In this document: piece by piece, positions 11,501 through 21,355 of the stretch
How positions within the stretch are numbered: position 1 is the first letter of the stretch
Layout: every line of letters starts with the position of its first letter
NCBI GenBank assembly: GCA_026210745.1
Contig: CP110630.1
Location: 5,518,001 to 5,582,000 of the forward strand
Direction: 5' to 3'
DNA length: 64,000 nucleotides
DNA from: Exobasidium rhododendri
Lineage: Eukaryota > Basidiomycota > Exobasidiomycetes > Exobasidiales > Exobasidiaceae
Made by a program: the position numbers and the translations under genes
The notes under the pieces: generated by a model
What the model was told of the DNA's origin: nothing
Databases searched by the model: none
The model's input: the letters and a program-made list of their open reading frames with translations, nothing else

Positions 11501-12512
11501 TCTACCACAAAGATCCAGCCGAGCATTCTCTCTAAAAGAGATACGAGAAGTGGAAAGAGGAAAGTCTGATTAGCGTGCACTTGACCTGGCAGTGTCGAGT
11601 ACAGGGACTTCGAAGATGTTGCCAGGAGAGACGGCAGCACATATGTCTGTATGATTGCCTTGCACCACCGATGTTGCATCGGAAGCAATCCTGAGTAGTC
11701 GACTCCCCTTGACTTTCCTCGATTGTTCCCATCACTGTCTAGCCGAGCGTGCGTCGTACTAGTCTCATCCAAAAGGGCATTCATAAGCCCAACACCAGCT
11801 TCAAAGTAGGACTTTGTCAGAAGTGATTTTCTTTCATCGTTAGGCCAGGCTTCTGGCAAAGCAAATAGAGTTGCAATATGATTGGTGAAGAAGAGTGTGT
11901 GCCTTTCAATCGCCTGCTGTATCGCACCGTTAGGCTGATTTTCTGCTTCCACTTCTAGTCCGATCATCCTTTTCTCGATCGCTGCAAAGGCCAAGTACGC
12001 TCTCTTTCTCGCATACACTGGCCAGTGAGAGCGTCGTTCCGTCCACGACTCAAGAGAGGAATTGCTGCTCTTTGCCAATCGAAGGTGTTTGGTGCTCTCC
12101 AACGCAGAACGGGCGATGATCACGTCCAGGACAAAGTCTCGTAAGGTCTGTAAGGATGACACTTCACTGTCATGACTTTCTAGAGGAATATTGGGAAGGT
12201 AGTCGAGCATTGCTTGAAAGGCTTGAAAAAGGACAGTAGTATCGTTTGTTCGAGCTGAATGAAGTGTGTAACTTATTAGTATCTGAAGCTTGTGTGGAAG
12301 CAGCAGCAAGAAGACTGCCAGTGGCACTCACCTATCGCAAAGCATGCAAGCAGTACGGCTTCTGGGCTCTGTCTGAACTGGAGGAAGATTGCTGCTCCTT
12401 GCTCTCGTGTTGCCGAGTCAGGACTGCTATACATCAAAGACGCATTCTCGACGTGAGCGAGGCTTTCCTCCAATTGTGGCGTCGAAGAGACCAATAGTGG
12501 AACGGCTTCCAT
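8563..12512 (-). CDS. XPO4: Exportin-4 (importin-beta family nuclear export receptor)
   Basis: Two exons, 12512-12332 and 12254-8563, with a 77-base GTGAGT...CAG intron, give 1,290 residues (human XPO4 has about 1,150). The N-terminus (REQGAAIFLQFRQSPEAV) matches the first HEAT region of exportin-4. Diagnostic blocks are THWITLISGHVLAD and WFNARWIPTYLLI, which correspond to well-conserved segments of animal XPO4. An acidic Asp-rich loop encoded near 11400 is an insertion. In animals the protein is a RanGTP-dependent carrier, for example for eIF5A; the cargo in this fungus is not visible. Exon 2 is open upstream of the splice site, so an unspliced reading would give a false N-terminus. The gene is in tandem with SR140 upstream. 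Confidence 0.85.
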
Positions 12513-12859
12513 GCTGACTGCAAGTTAGGCAATCTACAGCCAGCAGGGGGAAGGCTACCACGTCTTGATGCAGTCTCCAGGCTGTAGAAGGGAAGGGAGG
12601 GCTACAGAAAGATGTCCAAAATCTAATCATCGAATTCGCTCTTCCTAACTCGTGATGGATAGGGAGGTAAAAAAAAGAAAGGCGAAGAAGGGCGCTAGTC
12701 ACCGAGACGCTCGCACCAGCCAACTTGGGCTTTTCCATTGATTCTTCTCTCATCGAGTAAAGAAGCTGCAAGGTGGACGGGGGAAAGATGGGGTATGACA
12801 TTATTGTGCCCCATGTCGATGTTATGCTCTACTGTACAAGTGCGCTAATACTTCTTTCA
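12513..12859. promoter_or_regulatory. Upstream region of the exportin-4 gene / 3' flank of SR140
   Basis: These 347 bases separate two minus-strand genes. A plus-strand poly-A stretch lies near 12670. A minus-strand open stretch here shows no protein-like features. No motif is recognised. Confidence 0.5.
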
Positions 12860-14773
12860 TCATGACAACTCTTGACCGTGTATTTCACTCTTCATCCCAT
12901 CGTCGGTCTCCTCTCTCGTTGTCTGACTACCTGTCTCGAGAGAGTCGCTCCATGTGCCAAGCTTGCTGCTCTCGTACACGAGCCAATTCTCCCAGACGTT
13001 CAAAAGGTTGCGAACTAGCTCTTTGCAACTTTCTCTCTTGATTCGACCGTTGAAGCTGGCAGCCATATCACCCCAATGCAGGAACACGAGGTCGAGACTG
13101 CCTTCAAAAAGGGAGCGGTATCGCCAAGCATTACTAGCAGAAACGGAAGAGTTGTGCAAGATGTCAGACACGACGTAAAGTCTAGCGAGCTTACGAGGCA
13201 GTGGCGTAGCGGGTTGCAGTAGCGACTGAATGATCACTTTGGTCACAGTTTCAGCAGCAGAGGCATGTTCTATTGCAAAGAGCATGATTCTGGCGATTCT
13301 TTCTCTTCGGAGTGTGATGCCTCGTAGCATGGCTTCCAATCGTCTCCTTGCTGCTTTCCCCAGTACCTTTATCTTCTCCTCTCTTTGTAATTGCTCCCGT
13401 TCGCTATCTTCCTCTGAATCCGAAGAGTAAAGAGAAGCCTCTCCGATGTCTTGAAAAAGTGGTGATGGAATCTCTGGCTCAACTCTATCACCCAGGAGGG
13501 CTCGGTAGTACTGGTGAGCAACGGAGCCTTTGCTTCTAAGGAAGTCGTAAAGGGGATTTGCTTCCTCTCTTTGTTGCACCATTTCTTCGTAGCCACGTCC
13601 ATACTCTCTCACCGGCATCGCCAATCCAAAAATCCGCTTCTCTCTTTCCTCTCCACCTTCTCCTTCTTGTTTGATTGCATCTTTCAGCAGCGAGATGGGT
13701 GACTTACTCCTTTCGCGAACTCTGCGATGATTTCTCAGTCCGGAGCGGGCAAGTCGGGCACTGTTGTTCCCTTCTGCTCTGCTGTGCTCTTGAATCTCTC
13801 TCCGATCTCCGTGCGAGCTTGCTTTATAGAAGAGCGGCTGGAGAGGCTTCCGTAACGCCTTTCCCCATCCTACCTTGAGCTGACTACCCATCCAAAAGGA
13901 ATCTTCCGTCTCCCGGTAGGCTCGATTCGCATCAGCTCTTGTCATGTAGTTGATGAAGCCAGTCGAACCGGGAAACTTTGTCACTCGCAACGCAGGTGCC
14001 ATCGTATCTGCCACTCTTGACCACATAATCTTGACCGAAGCAACATCGCCGTACCTGGAAAAGTATTCTCCGAGTGTCGCCTCGTTCACGTTGGCAGGTA
14101 AATTAAGAACGCAGACATTTGTCGAATCGGGGTCAGGGCTATCCCATGGCTTTGAGCTTCCTCCGGCCTCTTGAGCGAGTATCGTTGAAATGCTGGTTCC
14201 TTCAGACACCTGTGACTTCAGTCTCTCTTCTCGAAATGCTTGATTTCTTTGTAGTTCCCCCAGGAAGTCATCCATCGCTCGCTTTCGCTTACCAGGTACT
14301 TCTCTTTTGTGAGACGTAGCATCGTGCTCATCTTCATCTATCTGAGCCCAGCTCGACTCAGCATCTTCATGATCGAATTTATTGTTCGTCATAGCCCGAG
14401 GTGCGACTGGCGCAAAGCCCAGCGACTGTCGAGGTTCGTATGATGCTTGACCCCCTGCACGTACAAAGTTGCCTTTTGATCCTCCGCCTCTTCTATCACC
14501 CTGCATATCCTGCACGAATTCCTCGTAAACCTTGGCAGCATCTTTCTCTTCCTCTTGACGCCGCTTCTCTGCAACTTCCTTGTCCTTCTGATGCCTGCTC
14601 TTCACATTGAGCACACCCTGCGCTGCGATACGCTTTTCTCGATACGCATCACTATCAGGCGAGTGTGGTCGCTTTTGTTCATTCAGATAGCGGACTAGCT
14701 CTGGATCTGGGGATGGTGACTTAGACGGTGATCGAGACGATGGCGTCCTTCGGCTGGGATGACGGGCGGCCAT
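12860..14773 (-). CDS. SR140/U2SURP-like U2 snRNP-associated splicing factor
   Basis: A single exon of 637 residues. Domains in order: an Arg/Ser-rich start; an RRM at about 217-303 (VCVLNLPANVNEATLGEYF, with GSTGFINYMTRADA as its RNP1 region); a SURP module at about 385-440 (NPLYDFLRSKGSVAHQYY); and a CID-like helical domain at about 460-590 (RERIARIMLFAIEHA, KLARLYVVSDILHN). RRM-SURP-CID in this order is diagnostic of SR140/U2SURP, which associates with the U2 snRNP at the branch site. The start is the ATG at 14773; an in-frame TTG two codons upstream is not used. The C-terminal tail is shorter than in human U2SURP, so the cwf21-type coil is not evident. Confidence 0.88.
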   Translation of the reverse strand: MAARHPSRRTPSSRSPSKSPSPDPELVRYLNEQKRPHSPDSDAYREKRIAAQGVLNVKSRHQKDKEVAEKRRQEEEKDAAKVYEEFVQDMQGDRRGGGSKGNFVRAGGQASYEPRQSLGFAPVAPRAMTNNKFDHEDAESSWAQIDEDEHDATSHKREVPGKRKRAMDDFLGELQRNQAFREERLKSQVSEGTSISTILAQEAGGSSKPWDSPDPDSTNVCVLNLPANVNEATLGEYFSRYGDVASVKIMWSRVADTMAPALRVTKFPGSTGFINYMTRADANRAYRETEDSFWMGSQLKVGWGKALRKPLQPLFYKASSHGDRREIQEHSRAEGNNSARLARSGLRNHRRVRERSKSPISLLKDAIKQEGEGGEEREKRIFGLAMPVREYGRGYEEMVQQREEANPLYDFLRSKGSVAHQYYRALLGDRVEPEIPSPLFQDIGEASLYSSDSEEDSEREQLQREEKIKVLGKAARRRLEAMLRGITLRRERIARIMLFAIEHASAAETVTKVIIQSLLQPATPLPRKLARLYVVSDILHNSSVSASNAWRYRSLFEGSLDLVFLHWGDMAASFNGRIKRESCKELVRNLLNVWENWLVYESSKLGTWSDSLETGSQTTREETDDGMKSEIHGQELS

Positions 14774-15140
14774 TAGCAATCACTGTGATCGTGCACGACT
14801 TGGCGGGGGCTGCTAGGAAGGGGTTGACGCGCTCGCCCGCTTCACATAGTCTAAACAGCCTTTTACCACTAACCCTAATTTTCTCTCGCAGGAGACACAT
14901 TTGACGGACCATTCGTCATTGTAGCACCCAGAGAACATAGTGAGATGCGTTCCTAGACTCTACATCGCCCATCAAGCGACGCGACATGAACAGACACATC
15001 ATGTTGTTGTAGCGACTCTTGTTTCCGCAGTGCCAACCCTAAAACACCAACTCGACCGCCTCTCCTTATTTCCCTCGTCAAACGACAATCACAAGTAACA
15101 TCATCGCTATAAACCGACTATGACTATTGTACAAATCAAA
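14774..15140. promoter_or_regulatory. Intergenic: SR140 promoter and eL20 3' flank
   Basis: These 367 bases lie between tandem minus-strand genes. Two isolated CCCTAA hexamers occur (near 14870 and 15037), one in each flank; they are single copies and not a telomeric array. I see nothing else. Confidence 0.5.
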
Positions 15141-15907
15141 TCAGTAGAAAGTGGATGGTCGGTTGGCAGCAAAGACTCCCAAAGATTGTGGGCGTCGGTG
15201 AGGTAGAGGGAATCGCAACTTTGGTGTGATGAGTTGCTTTATGTATGGTCGTCGAATATCTTCCGTCTTTTGGATTTCAGCAACCTTGAGAATCTGCAAA
15301 GTACGGGAGAAGAAAGAAGGAGGGTAGGTGTCAGCAAGGAATCTCTCTTACTTTGCAGTAATGTTGTCGACACGCAGAAAGCGAATACGCACATGAATGG
15401 AGGCAAATCGAGCACGATGTCTGGCAGCCATGTCTTGATACATTGACTTGACGGCTGATGCCCGAGTGAGCTCTCGGAACTCCTTGTAAAGATTGTGAGT
15501 ACCAGATCGGGAGTCTGTGTATGGAAAAGGCAACAAGCATGAGTAGGGATGTTACTTCTGAAAGCAATGAGGGGAAGCGGCCTGTACGCACTGTATCGGA
15601 GCCAGATTCCAAAGTTCTTAACCTTCAATGGCTTCTTTTCGCTGATCTGTACGTCGGAGAGGCAGAGCAACTTGTCAGAACTGGCATTCAAGCTACACGC
15701 CAATACTTGCAACCCAACACAACTCACCACATTGACGGCAACGATTTCACCAGTAGCCTTCTTCATCTTTCGCAATTGTCGCACAAAGTACCAGAAGCGA
15801 GACTTGGCAATCGTCTCGTTCTTGGCAAAAATGCGCATACGGTATAGCTTAGGAGATGGCTCCTTCTCCGTTGGCAAGTGACGGCCAATAACTTGGAATT
15901 CCTGCAT
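15141..15907 (-). CDS. RPL20: 60S ribosomal protein eL20 (L18a)
   Basis: Four exons: 15907-15728, 15646-15592, 15514-15393 and 15293-15141, all with GT-AG borders. They encode 169 residues. The start [12 protein letters not shown], the core KNFGIWLRY and [10 protein letters not shown], and the end RPSTFY all match eL20 of other fungi (yeast has 172). The first intron is a multiple of three and lacks stops, so an unspliced reading gives a false longer protein. The N-terminus may be two to four residues longer in reality. An acceptor-like CTACAG lies 12 bases before the ATG, and an upstream mini-exon, common in ribosomal protein genes, cannot be excluded. Confidence 0.93.
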
Positions 15908-16732
15908 CTTTAACGGCTGTAGATGGCAGTAATCGTAAAGGAGAGGGCGTGGTCAGTACTTCGATTCTTCGTGACTACGTATCCACAGTCTGGTCTCGAT
16001 CTGCTTTATCTAGAGTCACAAAACAGTAGGTATCTCTGTCTCCTTTCCTACACACGATCCCTCGTTCTTTCCTCCCACCCACAATCCACAGGTGATGCTT
16101 GACGGGGTGATAAATTTCCAAGCTCTTTGACATGCCATCTCCTCCCACTGAATCACCTTTCTACCCGTCCCTGTCTCCATCTCTGCCCCTCCCCGCTCAT
16201 TCTCTAAGCCGAACCTTCTTTCGTGACATCCAGCATACGTCGTTCCAAACACACCAATACTTACAATCTAGGGAGGTGATGTCGGTGGTCGTACAGAGAT
16301 CTCAAGCGAAATTGCTAATTGCAAGTGCTTGCTTGCTTCTCATCGAAGCATACCGCCGCCAATATCGAATTACAGTGTTAGAATGCTGCGGCCTTCACGT
16401 GAGCAGACTTATCTATCTCACTGACTCGAACCTCTTCAGATCGCGATTTTGTATTCTAAAATCTCATTTCACTAGGATTCGCGATGACATAAGCTACTCA
16501 TCTCGACTGGATGCATACGTAAGCAGGATCAAGCTCTGACTGTGCACGTGAAATGCGTTGCGTTTCGCCTCCCAAATCTCGCACCTGCGCTAAAACAGCA
16601 TGTCGAGGATGTCAGGGACTTCCTGATACAGTGGAATCGCTGCTAATACTGACTCAGCCTACGCCTTGCCTTTCGTTACGTTGGTGGTGCCCGATCACAG
16701 CTGTAATCTGTCGCAACTAAGAGTGGCCCGTC
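15908..16732. promoter_or_regulatory. Divergent promoter region of eL20 and the RBM26/27-like gene
   Basis: These 825 bases lie between divergent genes. The eL20 side is pyrimidine-rich. I found no ORF with family resemblance and no tRNA. Confidence 0.5.
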
Positions 16733-19141
16733 ATGCCTTCTTTTGAGCTCAAACAGACCGATGAATTCAAGGCTTGGCTAGTCAAGGAGTTGGAGCCGAT
16801 GTGAGTACACGGCTTTGGGTCCTTGTAAGTCTGCCGCGGAAGCTGATCTGCTGGTCTCATCCTCTCCTTATCAAATAGATGCGACGCAGATCCCGAAGTA
16901 CTGTCTGACTATGTCTTGGCGCTTCTCCGACACGATGCTAGTGATGGAGACCTTCAAAAGCTTCTCATAGAACAGCTGGAAGACTTCTTAGCCGATAGTG
17001 AGTGAAATGCTCAAAATGAATTTGCCTCTGCCTCCAGTCGGATTGATCGTACCTCTATCTTTGACTGCACTTCAGAGACACCCGGCTTTGTAGCGAAAAC
17101 GATGGGAGCACTAAAGACCCAGAGCTATCTACCAGCTGCCCTGCGGACGGCATCCTCTGCACAAGCAAGTACATCACAAGCAGAAGCTTCTGGCTCTCGA
17201 AAGAGATCGGCAGATGACGAAGGTAGAAACACTCCAGCCAAAGCACTGCGCATACCGGAAGAGATAGATGAGTCTGGGAGGTTGCCTCGAGGTCCCAGTG
17301 CTTCCAGGGGCGAAGCTAGGCATGATGGAGCGAGACGTGACAACAGGCCTAAACCCGCCTGTCGGGACTTTCACCAGAGGGGATTCTGTCCAAGGGGTGA
17401 CGAATGCCGATACGATCACACCATACCTGGTGCGGCATTTGGCATGAATCCAATGATGAACATGGTGAATCCTGCGATGAGCCAACCTTACCCAGGGCAA
17501 CAGCAGCAGCCACATCTACTACAACAAGGCATGTCTCGCAACAACTTCATGGGAATGAATCAGCCACCGCAGGGAAGTTTTCCCATCGGTATGCAGGGAG
17601 CTCCAGCCTGGCAAAACAATGGCAATGCTTCACCGAGTAATTACCCCAGTGTGCCAGATCAGAACGGTCTGGTAGCGAGCGGTGTAGAAGGAGCTGGTGC
17701 TGATCTCAATACCAGATTAGGCCTGTCTCAGCACTCGGCCATGGATTCTAGCTTTCCGTTCCAAGAGGGGCAAACTCAAGATAGTAGTCGGGGAGGCGGT
17801 AGAGGGGGAAGAGGTGGTGGGATGGGAAGAGGAGGCGGTCCAAGAGGGACGTTTGAAAAACGACACAGTTCCAACACGACCCTCGTCATTGAAAATGTAC
17901 CAGCCGAGAATTTGGACTTGGTCAAGATCAACGACTACTTCAAGAAGTTCGGCACTATTACCAACATTCAAATTGACGCCCCCAACCAAAAAGCTCTGGT
18001 CAGCTACTCTCAGCCCGGTGAAGCAAAGGCGGCTCATACCTCGCCTGAGGTCATCTTTAACAATCGGTTCGTCAAAGTGTACTTTCAAAAGCTTGATGAT
18101 CCAGGGATTGGAGGTGCCGTCAGGACAGTGGATGCTCCACCGAAGCAGTATGCTCCTCCGTTAAAGAACAACTTTATACCCGGTCAAACGTCGAACAAGT
18201 TTGTACGACCTGAACTTGCACAATCAAGGACGAAAGAAGTCCAAGAAGCTGCCCAAAAGAAGCTGGACACTCTCATGACGGAGCAGAAAGGTGTCATGAC
18301 GAAGCTTACGACGGCTTCCACACCGGCTGAGGAGAAAAAGGCATTGATGGGACGATTTGGTACTTTGGAGAAAGAGATCAAATTAGCAACGGAAGAAGTC
18401 AGAAATGCGTATAGCAATGTCAGTAGTGCTACGCAAGCGAAAGAGTCCGGCACTACATCGGCCCCGTCTCTGGAAGCTGGTGGAGGAGGAGGAGGAGGAG
18501 GAGGAGGAGGAGGAGGAGGAGGAAAGTGGAAAGAGCAGAGAGAGAGTAAAGCGAAGGATCAACTGGATCGAGAGTTGGAAGCACTAAGTAAAGGTGCTAA
18601 TGGCAGCTCGACGGAGGAGTTGAAGGCTCACCTAGCGAAATTACAAGTAGAAGCTGCTCAACTGGGCATCGACGCTGAAAATGCTACTTCTGGAAGGGGA
18701 GGATTCAGAGGTAGGGCTAGAGCGTCATTCCGAGGTGGCGCCAGTAGTCGCGGTTTCTCCAATCTATCATCAAGAGGTGGAAGGGGAGGAATGAGCATGA
18801 GCATTGACAATCGGACTACCAGACTTCATGTCACAGGCATCTCAGTGGCAGATCAAGGGAAAGCAAAAGAGTACTTTAAACAATTTGGAGACACGAACGC
18901 CATCGAAGATCGAGGGGACAGTAGCTTTGTGGTGAATTACAAAACGAGGCTCAGCGGAGAGAGGGCCTTGAGGGCAGGATTGACCATACCAGATGTAGGC
19001 CCGGTCAAAGCGGTATGGTCCAGTGAAGGGACCACGAAAGACGATGGCAACTCAATCCCTGCAGCTGGCAATGGCGACGCAGGAATGGATGAGACTGGAG
19101 ATGACGAAGAGGGAGACCGAGATGATCACTTCCGCCGTTAA
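16733..19141 (+). CDS. RBM26/27-like RNA-binding protein (PWI-like, CCCH zinc finger, RRM)
   Basis: Three exons, 16733-16800, 16879-16997 and 17076-19141, encode 750 residues. The N-terminal 60 residues (FKAWLVKELEPI ... LRHDASDGDLQKLLIEQLE) resemble the PWI-like fold of RBM26/27. A single CCCH finger C-x8-C-x5-C-x3-H lies at about 155-177. An RRM lies at about 329-405 (TTLVIENVPAENLD), RGG-rich stretches follow, and a second RRM-like unit lies at about 645-715. A pure Gly tract at about 530-545 is encoded by a GGA repeat. This order is that of human RBM26/27 and fission yeast Rmn1, which link nuclear poly(A) RNA to exosome decay; the function here is inferred. The first two exons are short and were fixed by frame and splice sites. 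Confidence 0.85.
18477..18522 (+). repeat. GGA trinucleotide repeat encoding poly-Gly
   Basis: About fifteen near-perfect GGA units lie inside the RBM26/27-like coding region. They are translated as an uninterrupted glycine run between the central linker and a charged helix. Changes by whole units would preserve the frame. Confidence 0.9.
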
Positions 19142-19347
19142 AATTCGGTAGTATGCTTTTTTGACATTGTAAATACTGTCGAAGGACACATCAGTCTCGC
19201 ACGCCTCTTCCTTTCCCGTCTCCTCCAAATTTCAAAACTAGCTCAAAATGTTTTTATTTTCATTACAGGCAGGAATTTACGAATAGTACAAGGAACGAAC
19301 ATGGTAGAGATACCTTTTCGACCTTTCTTCCCTTGAAGAAATAGAGT

Positions 19348-20957
19348 CTAGAAGTGAATTGATTTCCCGTAAGCGGCCATGGCAGCCTCCTTGAATGCTT
19401 CCGATAGAGTTGGGTGAGCGAAACATGTTCGTCCAATATCTTCCGAGCTAGCAGAGTATTCTATAGCCATGACGGCGGCCGAGACTTGCTCTCCGACACT
19501 TGGTCCAATCAAATGGACTCCGAGAATCTTGTCAGTTTCCTTCTCCACGATGAATTTGACAAATCCGTCCGTGTCACTGTTTGTCTTTGCTCTTGAATTG
19601 GCCATGAAAGGGAATGATCCGGTCTTGTATTCGACACCTTCCTTCTTGAGATCTTCTTCACTCTTGCCAACCCAAGCAACTTCCGGATGCGTGTAGACGA
19701 CGGAGGGAATGGCGCCGTAGTTGACGTGACCGTGCCCAGTCTTGATCATTTCAATAGCTGCAATGCCTTCCTCTTCTGCCTTGTGTGCCAACATGGGTCC
19801 AAAGGTGGCGTCACCAATGCACCTGACTCCCTTGCAGGTCGTGTTGTATTGGTCGTCTACGATAACTCGACCCTTGTCGTCCTTCTCAACGCCAATTGCT
19901 TCTAAGTTGAGTCCATCCGTCTTGGGCTTTCGACCAATAGCGACCAAGACTACATCGGCGTCCAATTCTTCCTTTTCTCCACTCTTACCGTTCTCCACTT
20001 GCACAACGACCTTTCCGTCCTTCTTCTCTGCACCTAGTACCTTTGTGCCCATCTTGAAAGACATTCCTTGCTTCTCCAAGATCTTCTTGAAGGCCTTGCT
20101 GACCTCACCGTCCATTCCGATCCCTCCGATGGTTGTCGGATGGAATTCTACCACAGTCACCTTTGCTCCTAATCGACTCCAAACCGAACTCATCTCAAGT
20201 CCAATGATTCCGGCTCCAATTACGACCATCTTCTCCGGCACCTTTTGAAGTTCAAGGGCGCCAGTCGAGCTTACAATCTGTTTCTCGTCCAATTCGAGAC
20301 CGGGAAATGGGGCAACGTCGCTACCGGTAGCAATGATGATGTTCTTTCCCTCGATTTGGGTCTCGCCACCATCGTTTAGCTTAACATTGACAGTCGTCGG
20401 GCTTGCAAAGCTTCCGAAACCTTTCAGATAATCAACTTTGTTCTTCTTCATCAATCCTTCGACACCTTTCGTCAATCCAGTGACAGCCTTGTCCTTCGCC
20501 TTAAGCATCGTTGGGAGATTCAGTGTGACATCCTTGACATCAATTCCCCTAGACTTAAGGTCATGTAGAGTCTGATGGTAGAGATGTGAATTGTTCAACA
20601 TTGCTTTCGATGGAATGCAGCCAACGTTCAGGCATGTTCCACCCAGAGCACCTCTTGACTCGATGATAGCAGTCTTGAGTCCCAGTTGTCCAGACTTGAT
20701 GGCGGCGACATATCCTCCTGGTCCACCTCCAATGATGATGACATCGTATGGATCAGCAGAAGATGCCAGACCACGCCGAGAAATGTTCAGAGGACTAATT
20801 AGGTGAGGCAGCGTGCTTGCTTGAAAAGCCTGTAAAAGCACGATTTTTTAGATGAGCACTCCGAGTGGCACAAATGTGCTCCGCTCGAGCATATACAAAC
20901 GTCACTCACCGGCTTGGGGATTGCCGTCCCGGATCGAGTGATTAGTCTCGAAAGCAT
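19348..20957 (-). CDS. LPD1: Dihydrolipoyl dehydrogenase, mitochondrial (E3)
   Basis: Two exons: 20957-20910 (16 codons) and 20829-19348, giving 509 residues. The flavoprotein reoxidises dihydrolipoamide for pyruvate and 2-oxoglutarate dehydrogenases and glycine cleavage. Exon 1 plus the start of exon 2 ([16 protein letters not shown]... ISRRGLASS) is a typical mitochondrial presequence rich in Arg and Ser. Visible motifs: the FAD dinucleotide fold [12 protein letters not shown], the redox disulfide [12 protein letters not shown], the NAD fold [10 protein letters not shown], and the active-site His-Glu pair in HPTLSEAF. An unspliced reading would start at 20841 inside the intron and lose the real presequence. 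It is divergent from the mitochondrial IF-2 gene. Confidence 0.97.
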
Positions 20958-21355
20958 GCTGTAGAAGGAGATGTGTGTATTGATGTACAACCAGCAGAGT
21001 AAAAGAAAGGGAGAAGGACGACTTGGCAGGAGCTTTAAAGTGGCGACGATGCGGTAGCTTACCAACGTTGGCAGCCTCTCGATTAATGTAACGGATCTTG
21101 TGTCGGTCTGCCTCGGAATTTCCACTTAGACGGGCAGGCCAACTCGTACCCAAGTGTAGACTTTTCCCTTGAGTCTTTTTGGGGTACGCCCAGCGGCGAA
21201 TCTCGACTCGTGGCTTTCTCGTCCGAAGCCCGAAGCCAAAGCAAGAACATAAAAATAAAAAATAAAGTCCAAAAATAAAAAGAGGAAGAAGGCTAAAGCG
21301 ACTCAATAGTCTGAAATGTAAAAGTGGTGACGATCGGTATATACACCACCAGACT
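20958..21355. promoter_or_regulatory. Bidirectional promoter between LPD1 and mitochondrial IF-2
   Basis: These 398 bases lie between two divergent genes for mitochondrial proteins. A plus-strand A-rich tract at about 21248-21290 (repeated AAAAATAAA) could be a nucleosome-excluding poly(dA:dT) element. Known factor sites are not assigned. Confidence 0.5.

Noticed and set aside
12427-12801. 124-codon minus-strand frame upstream of exportin-4
   Set aside because: It overlaps the true first exon in another frame, has low-complexity composition and no homology that I recognise.
14860-15045. Telomeric-type CCCTAA hexamers
   Set aside because: Only isolated single copies are present, as expected by chance.
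15239-15907. Single 222-residue reading of eL20
   Set aside because: It reads through introns. The middle residues have no counterpart in eL20, while the spliced form matches to the last residue.
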